From: Euglena gracilis
Taxonomy: Eukaryota; Euglenida; Euglenophyceae; Euglenales
DNA length: 64,000 nucleotides
Direction: 5' to 3'
Assembly: GCA_039621445.1 (NCBI GenBank)
Contig: CP154955.1
Coordinates: 9,288,241 to 9,352,240, forward strand
Shown: positions 33,193 to 46,100 of the stretch, in pieces
How the letters are laid out: each line of letters starts with the position of its first letter
Position numbering within the stretch: the first letter of the stretch is position 1
Program-made: the position numbers and the translations under genes
Notes under the pieces: generated by a model
What the model saw: the letters and a program-made list of their open reading frames with translations, nothing else
Told to the model about the DNA's origin: nothing
Database searches by the model: none

Positions 33193-33476
33193 CAGGCTTG
33201 TGCTTAGTCGGGTGCCTACCCCACGGGGGGGGTGCTAGGGGCAGGCCCCCCATAGCACCCGATCCGACCCCCCCCCCAGGGGGGTAGGGTTTTGGGGGGT
33301 GCCTGCCCCTAGCAGGCACCCCCCTCCAACCCCGGAAAAGACCATTTTCAAATGAAAATTTTCTGGGTCCGGCCCGGACCTCTATCCCCCTCCGGGGGGG
33401 GGGGGTGTGCCTGCTAGGGGCAGGCACCCTATAGCACCCACCCCCCCTCCCCCCCCGGTCGGTAAGCACAAGCATG
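33193..33476. mobile_element. MITE with 8-bp TSD (CAGGCTTGTGCTTA family)
   Basis: A 284-bp element starting CAGGCTTGTGCTTA and ending TAAGCACAAGCATG, so imperfect inverted termini. It is flanked by a perfect 8-bp duplication CACAGAAG at 33,185-33,192 and 33,477-33,484. The interior has GC-rich inverted motifs (GTGCCTGC, TAGGGGCAGGC). It has no ORF. Its TSD length and CAGG start fit hAT-type mobilisation. Confidence 0.88.
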
Positions 33477-34190
33477 CACAGAAGTCAGCAAGAGTGATGC
33501 GTTCATCGAAATGAAGGCAACAGAGGGAATCGTTTCAAGCTGCAATTCCCAAGACTTTGTGCAAGCGCATCTGTTTCCACAATTTATTTTTTTGAAAAAC
33601 CTCAGCCTAGGAATTATATTGGTGCTTTGACTGTCATATTTCTGATGCTGATTCCTAATCTAATTATTGACCAGAATTGCACTTGAGAAAGGCAGGTCGT
33701 TTCGACTGTGAAAAAGACTAATCGGGACTTTTAAAGCCATCCAGCAACTTCCAAACCCCCGAGAATCTTCCAACTAATTTCCAGGTGGTGGTGAAAGGGG
33801 GGGATATGTCAAAAGCGAAAATGGTTAATTTCTGCAAGGTGGCAGGGTGAAGGAAAAACGGTCAGCAACTGGAAAATGTATGCATTTTGTAATTTGATGC
33901 TGGACGACAGTGATTCCTATTTTCTCCCCCTTCTATTTTCTGAATCAATCGCAAAGGAATCGATGGCTTTTTTGTTGCAAGTTGCAGATGCAACGAATTT
34001 CCTGCATAGTTGGGATTTTTCAATCTCGCATTTTTTTTTCTGTCAAAGGCAACTTTCCATTTCGACCCCATCAATGCCCCCTTGTCGCTGGTTTGCTGTT
34101 GTCCTTCCCCCCAAATTGCTTGGGGGAAAATCCCTACTTTTTGTGTTGTCATTACTGTGCTTATGGTTTATCAAACCTTTTGGCGTACAT

Positions 34191-37100
34191 TTTTCACAGC
34201 TGGCACAGCTGCATGATGATTCTTTGACACAAATCCTGAAGTGAGTGTGCAAAAGGGGCAAGAATGGACAGTATTTCGGTGCACAACGTTTTGTTTGTGT
34301 CCTGCTGCTGTACGGATCACTGTGCTTTCTATCGTTATGCCCATGGAAAGGGACAGTGCACCCAACTGCATCATTTGAGTACCCTTTCCTGGGTCAATGT
34401 ATTTTTGGCTTTCTTCAGTTTGGGGTATTTCGCAATTATCGTCACCTGCCTGGTGATTAATGCCTCCGACGGAGAATGGCGCGAGACCTATAAATTTACT
34501 TTTCAATCGGGATGCACTCCATCGTCCTTCCATGTTAATGACGATTTGTCAGAAGATTGTCACGTCCCCACCCTCACCAAAGCCATTCAAAATATATCTT
34601 GATTTTCCTCAGAAAAACTTGACGTCGATCTAAAAGCTTTTTTTTGTATTTTGCTTGGTCCAGTATTTGTCTTTTGGACGGAAGCAGCTTTGGTTTATTT
34701 GTGTTTTCTCCCTTTCATTAAGTGGTTTGGTCGTGGGAACCAGGATAGTTCATGCTCATTATGGCAGTGTAGGTTGTGGTCGTCATGGAACCAGCCAATT
34801 TCACTTCACCCCATGTCCATTTGACTCAATAAACTTTCTGGTTCAAGGGGAAAATCAAACACAAAACACCTCGAAGTTTCCACCCTGAACAGGTTGTTCC
34901 TCAATTTTCTTCTTCTTGTAGCGCTTTTCTGGGGTTGCGGACTGCACCCCGGCGCCACATGCTGGAGTTCTGGGGCCTGGGCCAGGCTGTTGTTGTCTGT
35001 GCCGCTGGTGCATTCCGAAACATCTGCCAGCGTTCACTTTGCAGTTTTCCTGACCACATGTGCGTGCCGCTGGGAAGAATGGCCTGGATTAGTTGTGTTC
35101 AGCGTGGTGAACCTTCTCGCTTTGATGTGCAGCCCGAAACCTCTGCGAACCACCAGAAGCTGTGCTCTGAGGACGTTAACACATTTCGAAATGGGAAGTA
35201 GCACGTGGTGGGCGGCATAACTTGCAAATACGGGTTTTTTGGGTCGTCGTGGGTTTTCGCACACAACGACCAAACTTATTAATTTGGATGGCTAGGGTCC
35301 AGGTTTTTTCGAACTGCTTGCGACACGCCGGCCCTCCGATTGTTGATTTTCACAATGTTCCAGTGGTGACGCCAGGGGGAATGGTGCAAATTTGGTGCTT
35401 TTGGCCCTCCAAAAAATGTCGCCGAGTTGTGAAAACAGGACTGACCTCTCCGAAGCCAGAACTTCCAATTCCGACTGCCAGCGCCAGGTGGTGTGTGGTG
35501 GTGTGGTGACAGACTCACCCTTTTGCTCGCTTTCTGAAGCCCTGCGGCACGTTGTGGAAGTTTTTGAAGTTGACTGCAAAAGTAGTGGAATTTCACATGA
35601 ACATTGAGCACATGAACATACGTACGTTAAGTAGGGTCTGTTGAAATTAATTTTGAAAAATTTTCGGCACGAATTGCGGAATTTTTTTTGAAAAGGGGGT
35701 CAAATTGGCCAAAAAGGGCATTTTTGGACTGGTTTGGTTTTTCAACTCCAAATTTTGGCTGAAAAATGCCAATTGGACGTTTTGACTTTTGGGGGGGGGC
35801 ACCAGGTCCAACCGCCGACTGGCCGGAGGGCAGGGTTGTATGGGAAGCTCCGCAGGCATGAGGTAGGTGGTGGGGGGGGTCCCCCACCCCCCCTCTCCTA
35901 GGAGGGGAAAGGTGGTAGGGGGAGTCCCCCCACCCCCATCCCCCTAGTTTCGGAAGGGGGGTCCGGTCCCCCCACCCCCCCCTCTGTGGGGGCAAAAAAG
36001 AATCTTTTGTTGCTTAGCACCGCGAGTGTATCTTGAGGCAATATAAAATTTTGGCAAAGTGGCCAAAATTGGTCAAAAATGGTCGAAACTCGGGCCAGGC
36101 GGGGAGTTGCAGGGAAATCAAAATACTGTTAGAGGGGGTATTTTTGAGGGCTTCAATTCCAATTTCAAGGTCTCTGATTCCCCACCATTTTTGAGAAATT
36201 TTAGAAAGAATTGATTTTTTGACCCCCCAAAAGGGCCGAAATTTGCACTCAATGGTGTGAAGTTCGGCGACCGAAAACTGGAGGTTGGAGGGCCCCCCCC
36301 CCTCCTCCGAGATTTCTATACAAGCCTACCGGAGGGGGTCCAGCCAGCATTCTTTTCCAGTCGGTGTGCGCAATTGCGCCATGGGCGATTTGCGCATTTG
36401 CGCACACCGACCATTTTGAAACCGGTTTGTGCAATTGCGCAAGTGGATCAAAATTTGTTTTAATTTTGAAGTCTTAAGAACAGGGACTAACGAGACGAAA
36501 GAGTGGAAACAGGAGGAGAGCAGCGTCCACAAAGTCGAGGTTTCGTGCAATATGTCACAGAAGTTCAAATAAGGCGTGTTACTGTATTGCATCGTATGGC
36601 TCCCTCAATTTTCAAGTCAGCTGACACGTCCATCCCTAGCCAATGTGCTGTGCCATTTTCCAACTGGGGGACCTTTTAAACTCCATTTCTATTGATAATG
36701 GCAGTTTATTTTGATGTTTGAGGGGCAAGAAATGGTCACTAACATCCCGAATGCTACGCCGAATTTTTTTTGAAAGCGAGAACAAACCCAAATAATGTAA
36801 TCAATGATGTGTGATCAGTAACAATGATGTACCCCCCCCCTAATTGAACCCCCCCCCTAATTGACCAAACGCCCCAGGTAAAAATTTTCAACCCCCCCCC
36901 TAATTGACTGCCCGGGGGGATTCCGTGCTGAAGCACCCCTAATTGACGGTACCCCCCCCCCCAATTGACGGTACCCCCCCCCTAATTGACGACACCCCCC
37001 CCCCCTAATTGACCAAAAGGGAAGTCCCGTGGAGAGGTCCCACGGTCAATTAGGGGGGGGGCTGGTAATCTGTGATGTCGTGCCCATGGAGATGGAAGCA

Positions 37101-40100
37101 GGGAAGAGCTGGTTACGCCGCCTAAGTGCAGGGTGCAAACACCCAGCATGCATGTTTGGGAACACACCGACCGAAAAAGGACAATCCTTAAGTGCATCAT
37201 TGCCTGTTGACAACTGTCAGGAGGCAATTTTATGGATTTTGAGCAAAAATATTTGGATAACCCTACCGTTTGGTTCTCTTCCGGAATTGTTTTATCCCTC
37301 TCGAAACCCCAGCTTCTCCTCCATCTACGAGTACCCGCTTCTCCTCAAGTTCCTCGTCATCACCAACGTCGTCTTGTCTGCAGTGCCGGCCATCTTAACC
37401 TGTGCTTTGCAACCCAGGACATGAGCAGACAAGTGCGTGTGTTCAACACACATACGGTTGCTCTGGAAGAAACTGTTCTTTTTTCCTATCTACGTTTGTC
37501 AACGATTATACACTCTCTCTGCAATCTCTCTCTCTTGTTGAACCATGCTGCCTTAATCAACCAGCCATTGAAGCAACTCATTCGGCAGCACGTTGCCTTT
37601 TCTGGTGCTAAGCGCGAGGTCTCTTTCGTACGATGTCGCTTGTGTGTGCAAGTGCTTGTGTATGAGTTTACAAGTGTCTGAAAACGCGCCCTCAATTTAC
37701 ATTTCTTTGCCAGTTGAGTAATAGAGTACCTGGTTGCGAAGATTAAACAATCTGGATATTTTTGTCTTAGGAGGCATAAACTGCCCAAAAATTTAAACCC
37801 CCTCGAAGCGGAAAAGGAAGCGGAAAAACGCTTCCTAAAATGGCCTGTTTTTTTTGAGGGTTTTGGAAGAGGTACCGATTTCGGGCATTTCTGATTACAT
37901 GTTTGGCTTGCAGTAACGAAGTTTTAAAAACTCCGAAAACAAGCTAAAACGCCACTTAAATTTTGAAATTTAGCCTAAATGAACGAAAACCCTACAGAAA
38001 ATTCAAAGACAGCAATAAAGTGCAAACACACACCTCATCTCGGCTGCCGCCAGAGGCAGAGGAAGAAGATCCCCCCTGCAAAGGGGGAAAAATAATAGGC
38101 ACAAAATATAGGAAGCGGTAAAAATGACATTCCGCTTCAAATTCATGCACAGGTCAACAAAATCGACACCAGAAGAATCATACCTAAGGGAATACCAATA
38201 CAAAGTGAATAAAATTTTCTAAAAATGAAAACGAAGCGGAAAACCGCTTTAATGAAAAACAGAAAAATTAAGCAATAAATCAGATGAAAGTAGATGCAAT
38301 TCAAACAGCGAAGAATAATACCCACATACATTCGTTCAGAACATCCGGAGGGGTGTGATGAACCACACGAACTGAGCAGTAATCATTGGCATTAAGTTTG
38401 ACTAGTACATTCCCCAGAAGACATGACAGCCACAACAAATGGCAAACAAATGTAACAAACAGAACAATACAGACCTGTAATCAAAGTCCGCGTTTGAGGT
38501 ACAAGGCCATCGTAAGCAGGTAGGAGTGAAAACCTGCAAAAAACAAGCGGGAAGATGATGAAGCGGGTTTCCGCTTCCTCAAAGCAAAGAAGAGAAATTT
38601 AGTCTAATTCAAACTGTACTGTACGGGTCTGAAACTGCCATTGCCAACATCATTGAACCAACTGAATGCAGAATGTAATGACGTCTGTCAAACTTGAACT
38701 ACCCAACAAACGTAAATACCGCCTGAAACAGTGCTGAGAAGATGCATTGTATCCCGAAACACCATTAACCGAGCAAGTTGTGCACTTGTAACTTTGATTC
38801 TCAAAACAAAGGTCACAGCTGGAACAAACCCCACAGCCCCCAGTTCCGCAGCCATGCCAAAGACAAACACAAAGGACAGACAAGGCGAAATGGGTGGGTG
38901 TGGTGTGGCGAAGGCGTGCGCATGGTTGGGGACTGGGTGTGGGTGTGGGTATGGGTCTGGTCCGGTCCAGGTTTGGGTCTCGCTTGTCCCTCCCTCGCTG
39001 GCGGCACCAGCCGCCCGCTGCCACCGCGGCCGCCGCAGCCGCCCGCTCACTCGTCGTCCACCAGCATCTCCTGGATGTTCTCCAGGGCGGACCGCTTCCT
39101 CGGCAACAGGGAGCGGCGCAAACGGGAGGCGTGGAACTCAGATAACGGTTTTGATTTGATGCCATTGTGTGGAATCGCAGCGGAATCAATCTACAGTAAA
39201 ACGTGAAACACACTACCAATCTTACAAAAATTACTCTGATTCAGTAATAAGGAAGCGGAAAAACGCTTCATCAAACAGAATTGTTAAATTACTGCCAACT
39301 GGACACATGACGTAAGGAAAGAGATATCACAGACAATCCACCATTAGGCCGCTCCCTGTGTGTCGGGCGCTCCGGTGGTTCCGGGGACGACTCGTAGGAG
39401 TGCCGGGCCGGCTGCTGCGAGGAGGCGGACTGCTTCCCCCGGGCGCCCTTCTTGGGCGTGTCCTTGGTCTTCTTGTCCGGCTTGTCCTTGGTCTCCTTCT
39501 CCTTGGGCTTGTCCTGGTACTCCTTGGACTTGGACTCCTTCGGGTCCCGACCGCCCTGCTTGGACGGGGGCTCTTCCTCCGTCGGTGGTGCGTGGGCCGT
39601 CTCCGTCCCCTCCGGGATGTACCCGGACACGTTCAGGGCTACGTGGCGGACGATCCTCAGGTGGACGTCCTTGGCCACAGGGCAACCCAATGAAAATGCC
39701 TTGTCGGGAATCAGAAGGGAATGGGAATGCAGAAACAAATTAGTAAAAAAATTAAGCGAAGTAATTTGAAGCGGTTTTACGCTTCAATCTTTAAAACCAG
39801 AAAAAGAAACGGATTCAACTAGGTGATTTCCATTCATGCATTCGTCAAATGTCAAACCATGTGAAATTGAAGTTCGGTGAGAGTAAGAGACAGAAGCCTG
39901 GGCCACCCTGCACCCAGATCACCGGCGGTAGCCCGTCGGCCACCCTCACTTCGCGGCCGATGTCCTCCAGGCAGCGCTGCTGGGCCTCTGCGTCGTCGGA
40001 GGGGAGCGCCGGCATGCCCCACAGCAGGTTGATGGTGCTGCCCGCCCGCACGGCCAGCTGGGCGGACAGCACCGGCCGGGAACTCAGCACCATCACCCAC

Positions 40101-43100
40101 TCGGCGGTGGCCACCTCCAGCCGCCGCAGGAACCACCAGACGACCTCCACAGGAACAAGATGGGCAACGTCGGGTGCACCGGGTTGCACTTCAAAACAGA
40201 CATCGACAAAAACTAACGGTGTTGGTTGACACTGCCCTCAGCAACCGGGACACAAGTTTCATGCTTGAAGTATGAAAATTGAAGACAACACCTTTAACAT
40301 TCCTAACTGGCATGCTAAGTGCAATCCGGGACCTGGTGCATCCCCTGCAAGGTGATCTGGCCGGGGTCCTACGACGGGAAGGAACAGGGTTTTTCTGTTT
40401 TGTACGATGTACATGTATGCATTCACTATGTCACAGACAAGAAAATAAAACAACTGCTCTCATGTACAGGAAGCGCTTTTCTGCTTCATCATAAAATGAA
40501 GAAAAGAATAAAATAAAGTGCACCTTCATGGTCTTCTTGTTCGTGGTGAGCACGGACAGGGTCCTTCGCGCCCAAATCCACTCCGGGTCGGGCCCCGGCT
40601 GCGGGATGAAGAGGACGATGTCCTTGCGGAAGACGGTCATCTCACTGCCCAGCAACTTCGTCAACCGCGCTTGGAGATCTCGCAGGTCGATATCCCTTCC
40701 GACGGCGATCATGGGCACCCCCGTCAGCATGAGCCTCAACACCTCGGTATGCACGCTGTCCTCGTCGGCGAACTGCTGGGGCTCAACCTCCACCACCACG
40801 GCTGCCAGGTCCAGCAGACGGAGGTCCTTCGGCCAGGCGTTGTCCGTGGACTGCATGGGCACCACGTGGATGAGGCCGGTCTTCGGCGCCTCAGGCTGGG
40901 CAGCCCGCTTGGCCGCGGCCCGGCCTGGCGTGGAGATCTCCTGGGTGCTGGACACCTCCTCCTCGGGCTTCTTGGACTTCCCGGGCGTTGACAGACCGCG
41001 GCCAGGCAGGCTCATGCCGTGCAGGTCCAGGGTGCCGAAGACGCCCCCGATCTTGACGACGGGCTCCATCACGGGGCCAAGCAGCCGCTGCCTGAGGCCC
41101 TCGTACCGGGGGTCGGCCCACAGCGGCGCGCGGCGTACCACCTCGATGGGCGGCCGATGCCGGGGGACAACTGACATCGCATCTGAGAGGGTGTGCATTC
41201 ACTGGGGGGGGGTGCATTCACTCCAGGCTGTGAAACGACAATTGTTTTTACAAATCGGAAGTTGGTCCCCGCACAGGGGGCTTCGGGCGACCACCTCCAC
41301 TTCACTCCGGTCATCGGCACCTTCACGTGCTCCGGCTGCAGGGCGGCCTCCAGCGCGGCCACCTGCACCAAGTCCTCTGCAAAAAGAACAGAAATTTACA
41401 AAGTGAAGCGGAAAAACGCTTCATGATGCTGACTGAGTATTATCCTTGTAAAGAACCAGTTATCAATAGGGAAAGCCAACAGTTCTAAGACTTGCACGCA
41501 CGCGTATGATTAATGCAAATAATTAAACAGCACACACTTCTGGTCGGATGAAGAACGTCGGCATCCAGCTCAGGGTGCTGCAGCAGCCACGTCCAGGTCC
41601 TCCGGCGCACCAGCTTCGCCGTCTCCTGCTTGGCACCAGACTCCATTTTGTGTTTTGGATGAGTGGGTGAATACTGTGAACACATATATACATTAAAAAT
41701 TAAAAGTTTATGTACGAAGCGGAAACACGCTTCCTTTCTGAATTGTGAATGAAAAATCTTTGTTTATTTTCGTGATTTACAACCATCTGCCAGATGTGGA
41801 ATGCAAAATGTGGAGCCTGGCCCAGCCGTTGGGTGGTGGGCTTGGACTTCTCGTCCAACATCACCTGGGCCAGCTCCGCGTAGTCGTCCGGATGGTAGAA
41901 GGCCTCCAGGCACTTGAACGTGTGTGCGGTCACACGGTCCCCACTACGGGTCTCCATCCTCTTCACCACCTCCACAGCCTCGTTCCCTCTCTGCAGCACC
42001 CACTCCGTGACCAGGATCATGGCTTTGACCCACGTACCCTGAGAAGGGCAAAAATTGAAATAGAGGATAATGAAGCGGGAAAATACTTCCATGTGCTTTA
42101 TTATTGTATTGGAAATCGCATTAGAAAACCACCAACAACAAACTGAGTGTGCCATATGCCATCATTCATTAAACAACATGGGTTGTATAATCATCCATAG
42201 GCGACAGAACATACCAGGGCACCGTCCACGGTCTCCCGGCATCCCGTCTTGCTGTACACGTTCCTCAACAGCTCCGTCTTGGTGGGGTTGTACGCCACCC
42301 CTTCCGCCTCGGCAATGTCCCGGTTGTGGGTGTCCTCCTTCAGCAGCCAGTGCAGGCGGTCCGCCAGGGTCATGTCCATGACGTTGCCGTCCATGGCCTG
42401 CAACCTGCCGGCCAGCTGCTGGCGCTCGATGATGCTGGTGTACTCCTTCACCACCTTGCACCGGAACCTCTCCGTGAAGGCTGGTGGCCGCCGGGCATCG
42501 GCGATGGCGGTGTCGGCGATGGCCGAGGCAGCCAGCAAGCGATGTTGACCACTCAGGATGACCCACTTCCCCGTAGCTGCGAGGAGGGGAAGACATTCAG
42601 AAAGAATCCATTGCCCCACACAACGCATGAAAGATCATTTCCATATGATGAAACAGAGAAACACACAACCTATGTCCAACCCACCAACTTGAAGTGTGGG
42701 GGTCTGATCCACAAGAACGACAAACACAATATGGAGGGTGCTGGTGGACACCTCTCTCCGGCCACACCGTTAGCACCAGCTCCTGCGGCGGATTGTTCTT
42801 CAGCTCGGTGATGAGGTCGTTCACGTGCTCCTGACGGGGCCGCCGGACCTGCCCCCGGCTTAGGTCAACGTCCAGGACCAGCTGCCCGACTACAGGGTTA
42901 GTTAAGTTATAATTCTTTTTGGGAGAAATAATGCAATTCACAGCAACGAAGCGTGTTTCCGCTTCATTAGTTGACCAAAGTGATTTTTTCCTGTCAATAC
43001 ATCTGAACGTTAGCTTCAATGAAGAATGTCAACAGAAGTCTTTCCACTGAGGGTAATCTTGCCACACTGACCAATCGATATCTGTTCATTCACCAAAAGG

Positions 43101-46100
43101 AACCACAAATCTAACCCTGTTCCCTCTGCAGCCACATCTCCTCGTATTCCAGCTGCTTCGGGATCGACTGTCCCGTGGTGTCTGCCTTCGCCAGCTTCTT
43201 CGGAGGCATGTGGACTGGTCTGTGAAGACAAAAGCAAAAAATATGTACATAATCCTCTAATCTGTTGGAAATGAGGCTGAGATGAATGGATTTGCATCAT
43301 TTATTTTCAAAAAAGAACTTATAAAGCACAGCCAAAGTGATGATTTTTTTGATTTTGCCTGTTGTTTGCAAAACACTCTCCATTTTACACTGCCAACCTG
43401 GACCAAACAGCACCAGGTTTAAAAAAGGTATCCCTTTTCTTGTTGTCTGTCGTGTTCATGGTCCGGTAGGCTCATATTTGCCTATGTATTAGTTAGTAAT
43501 AGCCAGCGTGCGAACCCAGCGAGTCCCAAATACCGTATGTACAACAGATATCTCCCACAAACAGCAATCAGGAGGCATTAACACACCACCGCTACGGATA
43601 CGTCCGACGAAGCATCAGATATACCACTGCCTTGCAGTGAGCCCAGCCAGTCCAATCCGTCGGAGGCCCCCACGGACATGTAGCCGTCCGATAAGTCACC
43701 GGGCGGCTCGTAGAGGGACTCCGGTGGCTCGTACAGACTGCTGCCTTCCTCCTGGTCACCCACCACCATCGAAGCCTCTGCCACCTCCATCTCACCGAGT
43801 GGACATCGAAGCGGGTATCCGCTTCATCCGCGTCGTGCAAGCGGTTTTCCGCTTCATCGGGAAGCTGAAGAGGATGTTCCGCTGTGGCAGCCCTGCTCCT
43901 TCTGCGCGCGAGGAAGGGGTACATCGCCTCTTCTCTTTCTTGCAGAAGATCTGGATCAACAGTACCCACGTTGGTCCTGAGCCACTCCTCCACGTCTGCA
44001 GCGAGGCGCTGTCCTCGGACCAGCGTCTGCAGGGAGTGTCGCAGGACGGGCAGCAGCTGCTCAGTGGTCATCCGCGTTGGTGGAGGTTCCGGTGCCATCC
44101 AGGTGGGGTAGGTCTCTGGGTCCACCAGCCACCGCACGGTGGTGCTGTCCACCCGCTTCGGAAATGGACGGTCACCAGGGCTGCCAAGGAGGCCGCGAAC
44201 ACGATGTGCCATCTCCTGCACGAGCTGCTTCCGGAGGCCAGCCCACTGCTGTGTGATCCTCACGCCGGAGGGGGCTAGCCGTGAGGCCAGTCTCGCCGGA
44301 GGGGGCGCCGAGTTGGGAACAGCCAGTGCGCGTACCCTCGAAGCTGGTCACGTGGGCGCAGGGACGCCAGGCCAGCCTCGACATGGCCCACCGACACCCA
44401 AGCCCTCTCCACCCGCCGGGTAGGCCGCCTGGATCAGTCCATCCTGCCACCCAGCCCAGCATTGGGCCAGGAGATGGTCCCTGGTACTCCGACGGCGGGC
44501 CTTCGGGACTCATACCCGTTCGACTGGCAGTTCCAGGCAGCAGGAGGCACTTCTGCAACAACCAGCCGAGCGGTAGCGGTAGTACCACCTCCCTCGTCCT
44601 CGGTCTAAACCCCAGTCGGACACTGTCCTCGTGTGGCAGTGCAGCAATGGCCGGGGGGCATAACACCACCAGGTGCCGAAGACCCTGCAGCAGCAGCTGG
44701 TACGGTACGCGCGGAGTTGTGCTGTTGCTCCGCTCTTGTTGCCGCAGAGAGGTCCAGTCCTCTGCAGTCAATGTCAATGGACACCTGAATCGCACATAAA
44801 GTTGTCGCAGAGCGGGTCCAGTCCTGCATTCTGGTCGTCAATTGACCCCTGAATCGCACATAGCATGTCACGTACATCCTGAAAAGTCACGAATGGGGCA
44901 AAGCAAGCGGAAAACCGCTTCACATGTGCTATGCGCGAATCAGAATGGGACATGACCGACTCGCGGGACAACAGAAGGCTGGCAAACAGCTTCTCCATGT
45001 ACAGCACCTTCCGGTGGCTCCGCAGGCTGCACGTCAGGTGGTGGTCACCGGGGGACACCTCCAGGTGGGCCAGTACCGGGAAGAACGCCCGGTACACGAT
45101 GGTCACCGTGTGCTTGTACGCGTGCCAGATGCCGTACAGCAGCGGGACCTCGGCCAGGTAGCGGGACACGTAGTACCGCGATGCCGACGCAGAGTACAGC
45201 AGCCTCAGGCACCGGTAGTGGATGTTCTCATCCACCAGCAGTGGCGTCTGGCGACGAGTGAGGTGTTGCAGCGACCTGGCCGTCTGCAGCACCAGCAACA
45301 AGTCCAAGTTGGCTGACACCACCTGCTCGGTCAGCGAGAGCAGCCGCCATTGTAGGGACCGCATGTTGGTCCGCGCCACATCCAGTGGTACTCTGATCGA
45401 CGTCTCCGACAGCTGCATCCGTCCGATCCGACCCACTGCTTGGTGCAGCAGCAACGATGCGGTACAACAGGAGGACGCCACCACATCCAGGTTGCCGATG
45501 AGGTCGCTCAGCTCAGGATGTCCTGGTGACACCGGGAACGTAACGGAGCGTGTCCTCGTCCCCTGTCGTTGCAACAGGTTCTCCAGCTGAAGGAAGCGGT
45601 ATCAGTGCAAAGTACGGGTGTTACCATCTGAATCGTTCACTTCCTGCAATGGAGACGCAAACATCCCTGCAAACAAATTGAGTATTACTGAAGCGCTTTT
45701 CCGCTTCATTACCATCCACCTAACTTTTTTGCAGTAAACTGCTTCAGGATCTAACCAGTGATTCATTGAATCATGCACACACATCAGTATGCCCTGCACT
45801 GTTCCAAAAGCCGTGAGGTTCTGGCTCAGGTTTGGGGTGGCCGGGTCGGTTCCCCAGCGTAGCCAGCAGAAGTTTTCCAACCAGAGGACAACCTGGTGGT
45901 TCCGCAGGGAGGCCAGGATGTCCCGCGCCGCCACCGCTGCCCGAGCTGCAACCGGCACCTCCGTACGACCCACGATGCCAGTGTGCCGCAGTGTTCTCCT
46001 CATTGCCCTCGGAAGCTGCTGCAGCGCCCGCATGCTGGGGGTGTTCTCGGCCACTGTACTGGGGTCTGCGACGGGTTGGGCCTGTCGATGCAGTGTACGC

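Noticed and set aside
37117-37126. GCCGCCTAAG, identical to the right end of element 1
   Set aside because: No partner left end, TSD or subterminal palindrome 40 bp inside was found, so it was not called as an element end. It is mentioned only as possible debris.
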